A stretch of 64,000 nucleotides of DNA from Vagococcus luciliae (GCF_024637875.1 NZ_CP102451.1:1925001-1989000); one strand, 5' to 3'. Shown: positions 26,123-36,184, counted from the stretch's first letter. Made by a program: numbers and translations. Notes: generated from the sequence alone by a model not told the origin.

Positions 26123-26156
26123 CTCTAAAAAAAGAGACTCGATTATCGAGACTCTT
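26123..26156 (-). terminator. Terminator of the fumarate-reductase-like gene
   Basis: An AGAG(T)CTCGAT-type stem with one T-T mismatch (26133-26155) is followed on the minus strand by seven Ts, just after the stop codon. Confidence 0.8.
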
Positions 26157-26166
26157 AAAACACTAA

Positions 26167-27681
26167 TTATTTAACAAATTTCGCTGATTGTTCTCCAGCT
26201 TGACGACCAAATACAATGATATCACCGACTGAATTTCCACCAATACGATTACTTCCATGTAATCCACCAGTCACTTCTCCTGCAGCATACAATCCAGTAA
26301 TTGGTTGATTGTCTTTATTCAGCACTTCTGTTTTATCATTGATTTTTACACCACCCATTGTGTAATGGATACCTGGTGCGATTTTAATAGCATAGTATGG
26401 ACCTTTGTTTAACTCATTATCCATACCAGTCTCACGAGAAAATTCTTTATCAGATTTTGCTTCTACTGCTTTGTTCCAATCAGTCACAGTTGTATCAAGT
26501 GTTTTACCATCCATATCAATTTCTTTAGCTAATGCTTCAATTGAATCAGCAGATTTTACAAATCCTTGTTTTTCATAAAAGTTAATTGCTTTGACTCTTT
26601 CTTTCACTCCAGCATCAAAAATTAAGTAAGCGGATTTTTCAGGTAAAGCTGTAATAGCAGCAGATACATTATCACGTGTGCCCATTTCATTTGTGAATCG
26701 TTTACCTTCTTGACTAACTAAAATACCACCTTCACCACGAACAGCTTCACCGATCAATACTCCTTTGTCTTGTTGAACAGTTGGGTGAATTTGGATTTGA
26801 TCCATATCAACTGTTTGTCCTCCAAGTTTTTCAATCATGCGAATACCATCACCGGTACTGCCTTCTTGATTTGTTGTGACATACCCTTTAAGTTCAGGTT
26901 TTTCTTTTTCTAGCATTTCTGGATTAGCTCCATATCCACCAGTTGTCACAACAACAGCTTTACCATGCACTTCTTTTTCTTTGCCTTCAACCGTTACTTT
27001 AACGCCATCAACTGTTGAATCATTTTCTAAAATCTCCGTTACATCAGCGTTAACAAAAATTGGAATGTCTTTTTCATGAATATTATTTAATAATCCATGA
27101 ACTAAGTATTCACCAACTGCTGATCCATCTTCAGGTCTATGAGTTCTTTTTTCACTCATCCCACCAGTGATAGTCAAGTTGTTTAATTTAATACCCATTG
27201 AATCTAACCAATCAATGGCACTTGCTGAATGATCAACATAGTAACGTAATAATTCTTTATCGTTTGTTCCGTGTCCACCTTTAAGTGTTTCTTCATAGAA
27301 TTTATCATTTGAATCTTTAATGCCAGCTTCTTTTTGATATTTTGTTTCTGAAGCATTCATTCCACTTGAAGCTTTCATTGTGTTCCCACCAGCTACTGGC
27401 ATTTTTTCTAAAATAACTGGATTTTTACCATCTTCTTTAGCTTGTAGAGCCGCTGACATTCCTGCTCCACCAGCGCCAACAATAATAATATCATACTCAT
27501 TTTTTAAATCTTTCGGATCAGTGTATTTTTGTTCTGACGCACCAGATGTAACATCTGATGTACTTGATTTTGTTGATGTACTTTGTGCTGTTTTATCAGC
27601 TGTTTTTTGTCCCCCACAACCAGATAGCATCATTAAAGTAGCAAAACTAATGGTTAATGATTTGAATAGTTTACTTTTCAT
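26167..27681 (-). CDS. Exported fumarate-reductase-like flavoprotein (lipoprotein)
   Basis: The 504-residue protein begins with a lipoprotein signal peptide (lipobox LSGC, Cys22), a serine/threonine linker, and an FAD-binding domain starting at YDIIIVGAGGAGMSAAL near residue 64. By eye it follows the flavin domain of Shewanella Fcc3: the substrate histidine (QIQIHPT), the catalytic arginine in GKRFTNE, the histidine in HYTMGG and the arginine in GSNRIGGN are all present, so fumarate is the likely substrate; other members reduce urocanate or similar compounds. It has neither haem nor FMN-binding domain, so its electron source outside the membrane is unknown. The gene stands alone between two terminators or regulators. 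Confidence 0.85.
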   Translation of the reverse strand: MKSKLFKSLTISFATLMMLSGCGGQKTADKTAQSTSTKSSTSDVTSGASEQKYTDPKDLKNEYDIIIVGAGGAGMSAALQAKEDGKNPVILEKMPVAGGNTMKASSGMNASETKYQKEAGIKDSNDKFYEETLKGGHGTNDKELLRYYVDHSASAIDWLDSMGIKLNNLTITGGMSEKRTHRPEDGSAVGEYLVHGLLNNIHEKDIPIFVNADVTEILENDSTVDGVKVTVEGKEKEVHGKAVVVTTGGYGANPEMLEKEKPELKGYVTTNQEGSTGDGIRMIEKLGGQTVDMDQIQIHPTVQQDKGVLIGEAVRGEGGILVSQEGKRFTNEMGTRDNVSAAITALPEKSAYLIFDAGVKERVKAINFYEKQGFVKSADSIEALAKEIDMDGKTLDTTVTDWNKAVEAKSDKEFSRETGMDNELNKGPYYAIKIAPGIHYTMGGVKINDKTEVLNKDNQPITGLYAAGEVTGGLHGSNRIGGNSVGDIIVFGRQAGEQSAKFVK

Positions 27682-27844
27682 AAATCTAATCCCCTTTTTT
27701 AATTGTTAAATTACTAACATGCTTAGAAAATAATACCCTAAATCTGCTATTTTAACAACAAAAAGTTTAACGATTATTTCACAACTTATTCTTTTTTAAT
27801 GAAGATAAGGCTTTTTTCATTTGTTATTTAAAAAAGTATTTTAT

Positions 27845-29362
27845 TTAATCTATCATAACGTATTTACATTGATATATGCTCTTAACTAATTTATCCAATT
27901 CTTCGTAATCTCTTAAAGTTAACGGAAAATCAAAATATTGGATCGTTGAAGCCATACAGCCATTGCAATCAAAAATATTTGAAACATTTGTTAATATAAC
28001 ATCTGCTTCTTTAGCGTCACATGTATCAATAAATTCAATATGGTATTTTCCAGAATAACGATATGTAATATCTCTTTCTAATAACGTTTTCGTTAAATAT
28101 GGCAAATCACATTCTAATAAAATACAAATGGTCGGTTCAAAATAGGTCAATGGTTTAATCATAGAAAATAATAGCATGTATTTTTGAACTAAAAAACGCT
28201 TTTGTAAAAATATCGAATCATTAGTTTGATTATAAACCTTATCCACTAGACAATGTAACTCTGAATATAGTACGGTGTATTTTTCCTGTGTATCATCCAA
28301 CATATAACGTCCATCCATTGTCAAAGATACATGATGAAATAATTTACAAAATAGATGGGTACAAAACGTTGTTAGAAAAAAAGACTCATAATAGTTTTTG
28401 GGAATAGGCAATAGTTCTTGATGGAATGTCTCAACCAGTGAGTTGGTTACAGCAAATACATCCGAGTTATTTTTTTTATGATAAGCCAACACTTGTCTTG
28501 TTAAATTGTCACATTGATAGATATTCATTCTAAGTTGAATTAGTAGTAAATAAAAATAAATTTCAGCTGTTAATTTTTGCTGTCTTTTTAAAAAAAGAAG
28601 TTCTAAAAAGGGAGCTTGATTTAAAATCTGATTAATATTGACATAATCTTTCCATTCAGCTTCAAATGTAACTACGTGATTTTTGCCTAATCTGAACAAA
28701 TTAATAGCTAGCATATAAGCAAGTTGTTTCCTTTGTGTTTGAGTCAAACACATCTCTAATGCTTGATTCAACTCATCGACTACTTCATAAACCTTTAATT
28801 GACTAACTTGTTTAAAGGGCCAGTCATTTCCTTTAAAACCATACCATGTTAAATAATAAGTCAACAATCGAATTTGTTTTTCTTCTCCCACTATCCTAAA
28901 ATTAATATTGGATAAAGACAAATGATATCTTTTCAAATAATGACGAATTTTTTTAAGTCCTTTTCTGACCTTACTCTCACTGATAAAATGATCCATTGAA
29001 TACTTGGTCACTGATTGGAACTCTTCAAAAAATATTTGTTTTAACATCATAAAAGTTTCATCTTGTTCTAAGACTAATTGTTTAAATCGATTCAATCCTT
29101 GACCTTTAGGGGTTTCTAGGTAGACACCTCTATATTTTTCGTAACTTAAATACAATCTGTCCTCTTCTTTTTCGTCTTTATTAAACTGTTCAATGCAATC
29201 TTTTAATTGAATCACATAGCGTTGAATGGTTCTTTCCACAACATTCAATTTTTCACTAATATCATGCATGCTATACCATTCATTTTTTTCTGATATGATT
29301 GAAAAAATAGATAAAATATTTCGACTATTTGCATCTAATAACATAAATAAATCTGTTTCCAT
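27845..29362 (-). CDS. Mga-like helix-turn-helix transcriptional regulator
   Basis: A 505-residue protein with an N-terminal helix-turn-helix (about 20-60, MHDISEKLNVVERTIQRYV), a second Mga-type DNA-binding helix (about 120-150, SESKVRKGLKKIRHYLKRY) and a long helical region that resembles the PRD-like part of Mga/AtxA regulators. AGGAG precedes the ATG at 29362. It is about a quarter identical by eye to the regulator at 36232-37698 and has the same length; the two flank the gad region. Targets are unknown; the fumarate-reductase-like gene or the gad operon are candidates. Confidence 0.75.
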   Translation of the reverse strand: METDLFMLLDANSRNILSIFSIISEKNEWYSMHDISEKLNVVERTIQRYVIQLKDCIEQFNKDEKEEDRLYLSYEKYRGVYLETPKGQGLNRFKQLVLEQDETFMMLKQIFFEEFQSVTKYSMDHFISESKVRKGLKKIRHYLKRYHLSLSNINFRIVGEEKQIRLLTYYLTWYGFKGNDWPFKQVSQLKVYEVVDELNQALEMCLTQTQRKQLAYMLAINLFRLGKNHVVTFEAEWKDYVNINQILNQAPFLELLFLKRQQKLTAEIYFYLLLIQLRMNIYQCDNLTRQVLAYHKKNNSDVFAVTNSLVETFHQELLPIPKNYYESFFLTTFCTHLFCKLFHHVSLTMDGRYMLDDTQEKYTVLYSELHCLVDKVYNQTNDSIFLQKRFLVQKYMLLFSMIKPLTYFEPTICILLECDLPYLTKTLLERDITYRYSGKYHIEFIDTCDAKEADVILTNVSNIFDCNGCMASTIQYFDFPLTLRDYEELDKLVKSIYQCKYVMID

Positions 29363-29503
29363 ATTTCAATAGCTCCTATATCTTATGACAGTAAACAAAG
29401 TGACAGACCAAGTAAAAGGTACAAATTAAGCGGAATAATTTTCATTACCCCGCCCAATATCTATTTATTTAAAAAAGATGTCGACTAAACTGTCATTTAT
29501 TTT

Positions 29504-29746
29504 TTAGTCCCATTCATCAACAAGATTGTCTAATTCTTTTTCGTTATAATTATCGTATTTATCAATTTCATGTAAAATCTTTTTAATTTCATGAATGGCT
29601 TTCTTTTCTTCAAACCAGCATTTTACTGATTTTTCATGACCTTTTTCCATTTCATCATTAATTTTAGCTAGTGTTTCATCAAGATTGCATAATACATCAG
29701 AAATCTTATTAATAGCTTTTTCTTCTTTTTTAGCAAAATCTGTCAT
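29504..29746 (-). CDS. Small acidic coiled-coil protein of unknown function
   Basis: An 80-residue, highly charged protein with no signal peptide or membrane helix. Its regular leucine and isoleucine spacing suggests a mostly helical, possibly coiled-coil structure. AGGAG lies nine bases before the ATG at 29746. It follows a lipoprotein gene after 20 bases and probably shares its transcript. I do not recognise a family. Confidence 0.65.
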   Translation of the reverse strand: MTDFAKKEEKAINKISDVLCNLDETLAKINDEMEKGHEKSVKCWFEEKKAIHEIKKILHEIDKYDNYNEKELDNLVDEWD

Positions 29747-29766
29747 TTGTTATCACTCCTGTTTGA

Positions 29767-30429
29767 TTATTTTTGTAATTCTAAAGGTAATTTAACATCA
29801 TAAGTGTGTTCCACTTTATCACTGTCATCACCTTTTTTGTGTCCATCAAAAGTTAATTTGATTTCTTTGACTTGGTCAGCTTGATCTAATTTATCGAAAG
29901 TGAAGTAAACATGGCCGTCTTTTTGTTTATCTTTAGCAAAAATATCTTCCCAGTAATCTCTGAAATGTTTACCTGTAATTTCTGTGCCATCCTTTAATAC
30001 TAAGACAGCGTCACTTGGATGAATGCTAACATCTTCTTTTCCATCATTTTTCAAAGTGAAGTCCATAGACATTAAACCTTTGTATTCATTGTTTTCTTTA
30101 TCTTTGTATTTATCTACTTCGACAATTTTCACTTTATCGATTTTAAAATCGACATTTTCCCAGCTTTTATCTTGCCAATCAGTATCATATTTTGCTTCTA
30201 GTTTTACTTTAGGATCATTGTCCCCTTTAATGATTTCTTTAAATGAACCATCATCTTTTAAGCTAACACTTTCGACATCAACTTTTTCACCATCTTTTAA
30301 TGTTTCAGTTGTAGATGATACTGTACCTGCTTCAACGGTTCCTTTTACTTCTTCTTTAGAACCGCATCCACCTAATAGTAATAATAATGTTGCTCCGACA
30401 GTGACACTTAATAATGCTGTTTTTTTCAT
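29767..30429 (-). CDS. Lipoprotein of unknown function (DUF5067/DUF4352-like)
   Basis: The 220-residue protein has a lipoprotein signal peptide with lipobox LGGC (Cys22) followed by a lysine- and aspartate-rich mature part. The second half (about 90-215, KVEIVEVDKYKDKE-like, MSMDFTLKNDGKEDVSIHPSDAVLVL) looks like the immunoglobulin-like domain of small surface lipoproteins of DUF4352/DUF5067 type. AGGAGG precedes the ATG at 30429. It is encoded with the small coiled-coil protein downstream of gadB. Function is not known. Confidence 0.75.
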   Translation of the reverse strand: MKKTALLSVTVGATLLLLLGGCGSKEEVKGTVEAGTVSSTTETLKDGEKVDVESVSLKDDGSFKEIIKGDNDPKVKLEAKYDTDWQDKSWENVDFKIDKVKIVEVDKYKDKENNEYKGLMSMDFTLKNDGKEDVSIHPSDAVLVLKDGTEITGKHFRDYWEDIFAKDKQKDGHVYFTFDKLDQADQVKEIKLTFDGHKKGDDSDKVEHTYDVKLPLELQK

Positions 30430-30589
30430 AATTGTTCCTCCTGAATTTAACTAATGTCTAATAAGAATTAGTTATTTAATTAATTTACAATATATATTAT
30501 ATTTTTTAATTTTATCTAATTTATGAATAATATTTTCTGTTTTTTAGATACATTATGAAATACAATTTCACAATTTATTCATTATCTAA

Positions 30590-31975
30590 TTAATGCTCAG
30601 GTTTCACCGTTGTTTTAACCGGTTCCTTATGACATAAAATTCTTGCTTGACTTAATTCTTTTATCGCTGCATTAAAATCCTTTGCAAAAGCGTTTGCCAT
30701 ATTTTGACCCATATCTGCACGACACACAAATCGTTGAACAATCGTGTCTTGCATATCCTTAGGAAATGGATAAGATGGAACTTGCCATCCTCTCATTTGT
30801 AAACGATCAGACAAGTCATACAGTGACCATTCTACATTAGCATCCTCTTTTAACGTGAAACAAACGATTGGTAAATTTTCTCCTGTATTAAACATTTTAA
30901 AAAGTCCAGTTTCTTCAACGGTTTTAGCTAAAGACATGGCTACTTTTTTTGTTCGCTCGTGGATTTCTTTGTATCCATTAAACCCAAAGCGGTAAAAATT
31001 ATAATATTGCCCAATAATTTGGCTAGCACTTCTAGAAAAATTAATCGCCATTGTTGGCATAACACTACCTAAATAACTCACTTCAAAAACCAATTCTTTT
31101 GGTAGATACTCTTCGTCTTTCCATAACACCCATCCAACACCAGGATAAACTAAGCCGTATTTATGACCAGATGAATTGATAGAAACCACATTTTTCAATC
31201 TAAAATCCCACAATAAATCTGGTTCGATAAATGGTACAAATAAACCACCGCTTGCTGCATCCACGTGAATCACTAAGTCTTGATTGTGTGTTTGATTGTA
31301 TTCTTCAACCAGCTCATCTAATTTTTTAATATCGTCAAATTTTCCAGTATAAGTAATACCTAAAATACCGACAATCCCAATCGTATACTCATCAACATAG
31401 TCCATGACAGTATCTGTGTTGATACTTAAATGCTCACTATCAACTGGGACTTCACGCATTTCAATATCCCAATATACACAGAATTTTTCCCAACATACTT
31501 GATAAGCTGATGAAATAACTAAGTTTGGTCGTTTTGCATTGATATCTAATCCATTTTTCTTAGCACGATCTCGCCATCTAAATTTCATCGCCATCCCACC
31601 GAGCATACAAGCTTCACTTGAGCCAACAGTTGAAGTCCCCATCACACGATCTCGGTTTGGTGCATGCCATAAATCAGCAATCATTTTCACGCATTTTTGT
31701 TCCATAGCTGCCGTTTGGGGATACTCAGATTTATCAATAGCATTTTTTTCCATTGTTTCTGCCATAATAGCCGTCACTTCTGGTTCCATATAAGTTTGAC
31801 AAAATGTCGCCAAATTTTGTCGAGCATTTCCTTCATTGATTAATTCATCTTTTATTAATCGATAAGCAATAGATGGATTGATTGGATCCATTCTCATTTT
31901 ATCTAACATTACTGCTTCTTCTGATGCATTTGATCCAAAGATTGGTACAACTGATTGATTTTTTTCGCTAGTCAT
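30590..31975 (-). CDS. gadB: Glutamate decarboxylase
   Basis: This 461-residue pyridoxal-phosphate enzyme converts glutamate to GABA and consumes a proton, giving acid resistance. It shows GTSTVGSSEACMLGG, HVDAASGGLFVPF and the cofactor lysine in SINSSGHKYGL. Length and pattern match GadA/GadB throughout, with a short C-terminal tail (HKEPVKTTVKPEH) as in the pH-sensing form. AGGAGG precedes the ATG at 31975. It follows gadC and a YhgE/Pip gene on the same strand and probably shares their transcript. Confidence 0.95.
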   Translation of the reverse strand: MTSEKNQSVVPIFGSNASEEAVMLDKMRMDPINPSIAYRLIKDELINEGNARQNLATFCQTYMEPEVTAIMAETMEKNAIDKSEYPQTAAMEQKCVKMIADLWHAPNRDRVMGTSTVGSSEACMLGGMAMKFRWRDRAKKNGLDINAKRPNLVISSAYQVCWEKFCVYWDIEMREVPVDSEHLSINTDTVMDYVDEYTIGIVGILGITYTGKFDDIKKLDELVEEYNQTHNQDLVIHVDAASGGLFVPFIEPDLLWDFRLKNVVSINSSGHKYGLVYPGVGWVLWKDEEYLPKELVFEVSYLGSVMPTMAINFSRSASQIIGQYYNFYRFGFNGYKEIHERTKKVAMSLAKTVEETGLFKMFNTGENLPIVCFTLKEDANVEWSLYDLSDRLQMRGWQVPSYPFPKDMQDTIVQRFVCRADMGQNMANAFAKDFNAAIKELSQARILCHKEPVKTTVKPEH

Positions 31976-32009
31976 AACTAGACCTCCTAATTTTCATTCA
32001 TATATATGT

Positions 32010-32031
32010 AAACGAGATAACAATCTCATTT
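32010..32031 (-). other. Hairpin between the YhgE/Pip gene and gadB
   Basis: A 9-bp stem with a 4-base loop (32010-32018 with 32023-32031, one G-T pair) and no T run. It could stabilise or process the transcript rather than end it. Confidence 0.4.
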
Positions 32032-32040
32032 AGGCAATAA

Positions 32041-34509
32041 TTATTTTTCTAATGCTTGTAATTTTTGATTATCATTTAAAGCAGAGATATTTTCTAAATG
32101 TTTTCTTTGTAAGTAATCCATTGAAAATCTTAAAAGTATCACAAAGAAGATAAAGATACATAATAAGGTGATAATACTTCTATTAAACATTGGTGCGCCA
32201 ATCCCTCTTGAGATGGCTTCTCTAAATCCGTAAATGGAATAGGTCATTGGTAAATAAGGATGGATGGCATTAAAGAAACTATTCTGTAATGGTAATGGGA
32301 ATGTTCCTCCAGCTCCTCCAAGTTGTAACACCAATAAAATCATCGCAACAAATCGACCTGGATTATCAAATGTCATCGCTAAAAACATAATCAAGAACAT
32401 GTAACTCCATGCCGTTACAATTCCCACTAGATAAAGTTTGCCAACTTGATCGACGGGTAATTTTAATAACAACATGATAGTCGCTTCGATAATTGCCATA
32501 ATCGTTGATACGACAAATCCCATCGCGACTTTACTTAACCACCAATCGCGACTGGATTGACCTTCCATTGAAACACGTCTGATTGGGAAGATAAAGTTGA
32601 ATACAATACAGCCAACAAATAACGCAAGTGACATAATGTATGGTGCTAATGCTTGACCATAATTTTTTACTTTACTGTATTCAATATTTTTTAATCCTGT
32701 TGGTGCTGCGAACATTTTGACGTTTTTATTATTAAATTTCAAACGACTAACTAATTTATCTGCTTGTGTTAAAGCACTTGCCATTGTTGTTGCGCCAACT
32801 CTTAGTTGATTGGCTCCACTCATTAATTTCGGTGTGTTATCGGTTAATTTTGTGAGTCCTTGGCTTAATTCATTGGCTCCACCATCTAAACGTGTAACGC
32901 CTGATATTAATTCTGGCATTTTACCTGACATCGTGTTTAATCCATTTGTTAAGGCATCACTTCCAGCTGACAAACGATTAATACCATTTAACGCAACAGG
33001 TGCTTCATTCACTAGGTTATCCACTTGAGATAATCCTGTTTCTAATTCATGCAATACATTTTGAGTGTTGGCTAAATTAACATTGTTACCAAAGCTTTCT
33101 AATAAATCAGTGGTTCCTGCTTTTATATTTGAAATGGATTCTTTCATTTCTCCTGTATTTTCTGACAATCCCTTAGCTAATTGACTCATCATTGTTGCTT
33201 GTTGTGATAATGATTTTGCTTGCTGACTTGCACCATTTAGTCCTGTTTGAACTTGACTAACGATACCATCAATGTCAGCTGAAGAACTTTTAATATCTGT
33301 CACTAATTGTGTTGAGAAGCTAGTAACTTGCTGTGATAGTTGTGCAATCAACTCTTGTTTAATATCATCACTTATTCGGCTATTTTGTTGAATGATACCT
33401 TCTAATACTTGTTCAAATTGTTGTGTGTCCTGAGAGACTGTCTGATTGATTTTTCCAATCACTTGGCTAAACCCTGATAATTGATTACTTAATCCAACTA
33501 AATCAGCTGATAAGGCAGTTGATACACTAGAAACTTCACTCAACTCTTTTGAATCATTTAAAACTGATTCAACTTGTTGATTAATCTTTTCAATATCTTG
33601 TTTTAACAAATTAGCTGAAGATCCTGATAAACTGGCTTCCACATTTCTTAAACTGGCTTCTAACTCTTTTGTACCATTTAGTAAATCTGTCACACCACTT
33701 CCAACTTCATTTAATTTCCCTGAGAGTGGTTGAAGTTTGTCATTGACTTCGTTTAGTCCATTAGATAATTGTGTCGCACCATTTTGTAATTCCGTTACCC
33801 CGTGTTTTAACGGAGAAACATTAGACGCTAACTCATTTACACCATTTGCTAATGTATTTGAGCCATTAGCTGCAGTAGACACACCATTCGTATATTCACC
33901 CAAACCGTTATCAAGTTTTTTACTGCCTATTGCAAGTTCTTTTGAGCCATTCGTCAATTTTATCAAATCTTGTTTACCCTTTTGACCAAGTGCTAAAGCT
34001 GTTTTAACATAAGCTGCGGTCACACTTTCTCGCACTTTCGCTTCCAACTCTTTCGCGCCAATTTGTGCCATATCCAATCCAATATAATTTAGCGAACCAT
34101 TTGTTGTGTACTGAATTTCCATTTGATTAGGAGAAGGATTTAAAAGACTCGTCGCATTTTTTGAAAAATCTTTTGGAATCGTGACAATCATGTAATATTT
34201 CAAGTCCTTCATGCCATCCATTGCTTGCTTTGCATCAACAAATTCCCATTTAAGTTGTTTGTTATGTTTCAATTCATCAATGACACTCTTCCCAACATCA
34301 ACTTTTTGGCCTAACATCTCAACTGGTTGATCTTCATTTACCACGGCAACAGGTAAATGGCTCGAACGGTTATATGGATCCCAAACAGATTTATCAAATA
34401 CACTCGAATATAATATCGGAATAAAACAGATAGCTATCACAGAAATTAATAGTATTTTATTATGAAATAACTGTTTAAATTCCTGTTTAATCATTTGCAC
34501 GTTAATCAC
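32041..34509 (-). CDS. YhgE/Pip family membrane protein
   Basis: An 822-residue membrane protein with one N-terminal helix (about 17-37), a very long extracellular segment (about 40-600) rich in repeats of the form LxNGxxxLxxG (for example ELQNGATQLSNGLNEV), and five or six C-terminal helices that resemble an ABC-2 permease. This is the YhgE/Pip (phage infection protein) architecture, related to EsaA. The GTG at 34509 overlaps the TGA of gadC; ATG at 34494 is an alternative start. It lies between gadC and gadB, so it may be coexpressed with the acid-resistance system; no functional link is known. Confidence 0.85.
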   Translation of the reverse strand: MINVQMIKQEFKQLFHNKILLISVIAICFIPILYSSVFDKSVWDPYNRSSHLPVAVVNEDQPVEMLGQKVDVGKSVIDELKHNKQLKWEFVDAKQAMDGMKDLKYYMIVTIPKDFSKNATSLLNPSPNQMEIQYTTNGSLNYIGLDMAQIGAKELEAKVRESVTAAYVKTALALGQKGKQDLIKLTNGSKELAIGSKKLDNGLGEYTNGVSTAANGSNTLANGVNELASNVSPLKHGVTELQNGATQLSNGLNEVNDKLQPLSGKLNEVGSGVTDLLNGTKELEASLRNVEASLSGSSANLLKQDIEKINQQVESVLNDSKELSEVSSVSTALSADLVGLSNQLSGFSQVIGKINQTVSQDTQQFEQVLEGIIQQNSRISDDIKQELIAQLSQQVTSFSTQLVTDIKSSSADIDGIVSQVQTGLNGASQQAKSLSQQATMMSQLAKGLSENTGEMKESISNIKAGTTDLLESFGNNVNLANTQNVLHELETGLSQVDNLVNEAPVALNGINRLSAGSDALTNGLNTMSGKMPELISGVTRLDGGANELSQGLTKLTDNTPKLMSGANQLRVGATTMASALTQADKLVSRLKFNNKNVKMFAAPTGLKNIEYSKVKNYGQALAPYIMSLALFVGCIVFNFIFPIRRVSMEGQSSRDWWLSKVAMGFVVSTIMAIIEATIMLLLKLPVDQVGKLYLVGIVTAWSYMFLIMFLAMTFDNPGRFVAMILLVLQLGGAGGTFPLPLQNSFFNAIHPYLPMTYSIYGFREAISRGIGAPMFNRSIITLLCIFIFFVILLRFSMDYLQRKHLENISALNDNQKLQALEK

Positions 34510-35930
34510 TTTCTTTCTTTATTAGTTAAATTAATTGAATGTTTTTTGCCATATATGTGATAGAACACAAATGGTAACAATACGGTTATAACAGAACTAA
34601 AAGCTAATGTTATTAAGTAGGTTTTCGCTTCATTTGCTTTTAATTCACTTGGCGCAATAAAGGAAGAAACTAATGCTAATAAAGACATTCCCATACCCAA
34701 ACTTGCTAACAACGCTTTTACTTTTCTTCCTCCTGGTACTTCATAAGCTCTTTTTAATCCTTGATTTGATTTCTTAAAAATTAAAACGAAATACCCAATA
34801 AAAAATAATAAATAGCCACATAAATAAATCACGACTGTCAATGAAATGGCTGTTAAAAATGACACAGCATTTCCTCCACCACCAAAAGTTAAAACGGCAG
34901 CCCAAATGGTAACAATCACTCCTTGAATGATTAATAGTGTTGTTGGTACCCCATTTTTATTTATTTTTTGACAATTTTTTGGTAGTAGTCCTTGATCGGC
35001 AACATAACGCAGGCCTTCTGTTGGACTGACAATCCATGAACTAACTTGAGCTAACACACCAAAAGCCAACATAATCGCAAGTATTTCAACTAGCCAAGAC
35101 AATTCTGGATGACCTTTTAAAATGAGAACTTCAAACGCTTGAATGACCCCACTATTAAGAGATAGATGTTTAACCGGTACAACCATTGAAACAGTCGTGC
35201 CACCAATAGTACTTAATACGATTCCTGTAATAACTAAGTAAATCATCATTAACGGATAATTCTTTTGTGGATTATCAAGTGATTTAATATGTGAGGCGGA
35301 TGCTTCCACTCCAACATAAGCTAAAATAAAGGTCACTAAAGATGAAAATGTCTGCTTATTAGGAAAAAATGACTTATCTAAAAATGAATGTGTTACAGCA
35401 TGACCTGTAGCAACATATTTAATGGTAAAAATCAGTAGAACTGTAACTGGAATAATAATCCCAATTACAAATCCAGCTTTTGCAATTTGAGATGTGGTTT
35501 TTGTCCCTTTAAATTGTAAAAATGTTAATAACCAAAAAATTAAAACTACCACTAAAAATTTAATGAGCTTATTATCATTCATCTCTGGAAACTTCAGTGC
35601 ATATGATAAAGCCCCTATGATAAAATAACTCATCGTCACAAAACCAACTGTGATTTGAAACCACTGGAAGAAAATAGCCGCAAAGCCAAATTTTTCCCCT
35701 AAAGTTTTACCTACCCATCCAAAAATTCCTCCTCCATCAAATGCCTCTACAGTACCAATTTCTGCTGCACATAAGGCAACTGGTAAAAACCAGAATAGAC
35801 CACATACTAATAAGAAAAAAATAAGTGTCTTCCCCGATTCAGCGAACGTTGGGTACTCATAGACTGTGATAAATAACGAAGCCGTCATGGCAAAAAAACT
35901 GAATAAAGATAATTTTTTTGTATTCTGCAT
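34506..35930 (-). CDS. gadC: Glutamate:GABA antiporter
   Basis: The 474-residue, 12-helix amino acid/polyamine/organocation (APC) transporter exchanges external glutamate for GABA. Typical are FAMTASLFITVYEYPTFAESG near the N-terminus, WVGKTLGEKFGF and the SHIKSLDNPQKNYP loop, all like GadC. GAGAGG precedes the ATG at 35930. Its stop overlaps the YhgE/Pip start, and gadB follows, so it is the first gene of the gad operon, divergent from an Mga-like regulator. Confidence 0.93.
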   Translation of the reverse strand: MQNTKKLSLFSFFAMTASLFITVYEYPTFAESGKTLIFFLLVCGLFWFLPVALCAAEIGTVEAFDGGGIFGWVGKTLGEKFGFAAIFFQWFQITVGFVTMSYFIIGALSYALKFPEMNDNKLIKFLVVVLIFWLLTFLQFKGTKTTSQIAKAGFVIGIIIPVTVLLIFTIKYVATGHAVTHSFLDKSFFPNKQTFSSLVTFILAYVGVEASASHIKSLDNPQKNYPLMMIYLVITGIVLSTIGGTTVSMVVPVKHLSLNSGVIQAFEVLILKGHPELSWLVEILAIMLAFGVLAQVSSWIVSPTEGLRYVADQGLLPKNCQKINKNGVPTTLLIIQGVIVTIWAAVLTFGGGGNAVSFLTAISLTVVIYLCGYLLFFIGYFVLIFKKSNQGLKRAYEVPGGRKVKALLASLGMGMSLLALVSSFIAPSELKANEAKTYLITLAFSSVITVLLPFVFYHIYGKKHSINLTNKERK

Positions 35931-36155
35931 GATTTAAATCCTCTCTACTAAACATTAGAAATAATTGATTTGTTAAATCTCTTTACAATACGTCAAATAT
36001 CAAATAGCATTGTAAGTGCTGATATTATTAACCTATCTTCTATCTCTATAGCAACGATAAGTATATCGCTTAATTCATACTTAACTTAGAACATCTAATG
36101 AAAAGAAAACTAAAAAACTTTGATTTTATTGACCTAAAATCAATTTTTATGCGAA

Positions 36156-36184
36156 TTGTCTTTTTTTATAAAACAGATTATACT
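36156..36184 (+). promoter_or_regulatory. Promoter of the second Mga-like gene
   Basis: TTGTCT (36156-36161) and TATACT (36179-36184) are 17 bases apart. The 283-base region 35931-36213 between gadC and this gene otherwise shows only short AT-rich elements; I could not place a convincing gadC promoter. Confidence 0.55.

Noticed and set aside
26167-27681. Classical FrdA of a membrane-bound fumarate reductase
   Set aside because: It has a lipoprotein signal and no frdBCD neighbours, and it matches the soluble flavocytochrome flavin domain instead.
32010-32031. Rho-independent terminator before gadB
   Set aside because: The hairpin lacks a T run, so termination is unlikely; recorded as a plain hairpin.
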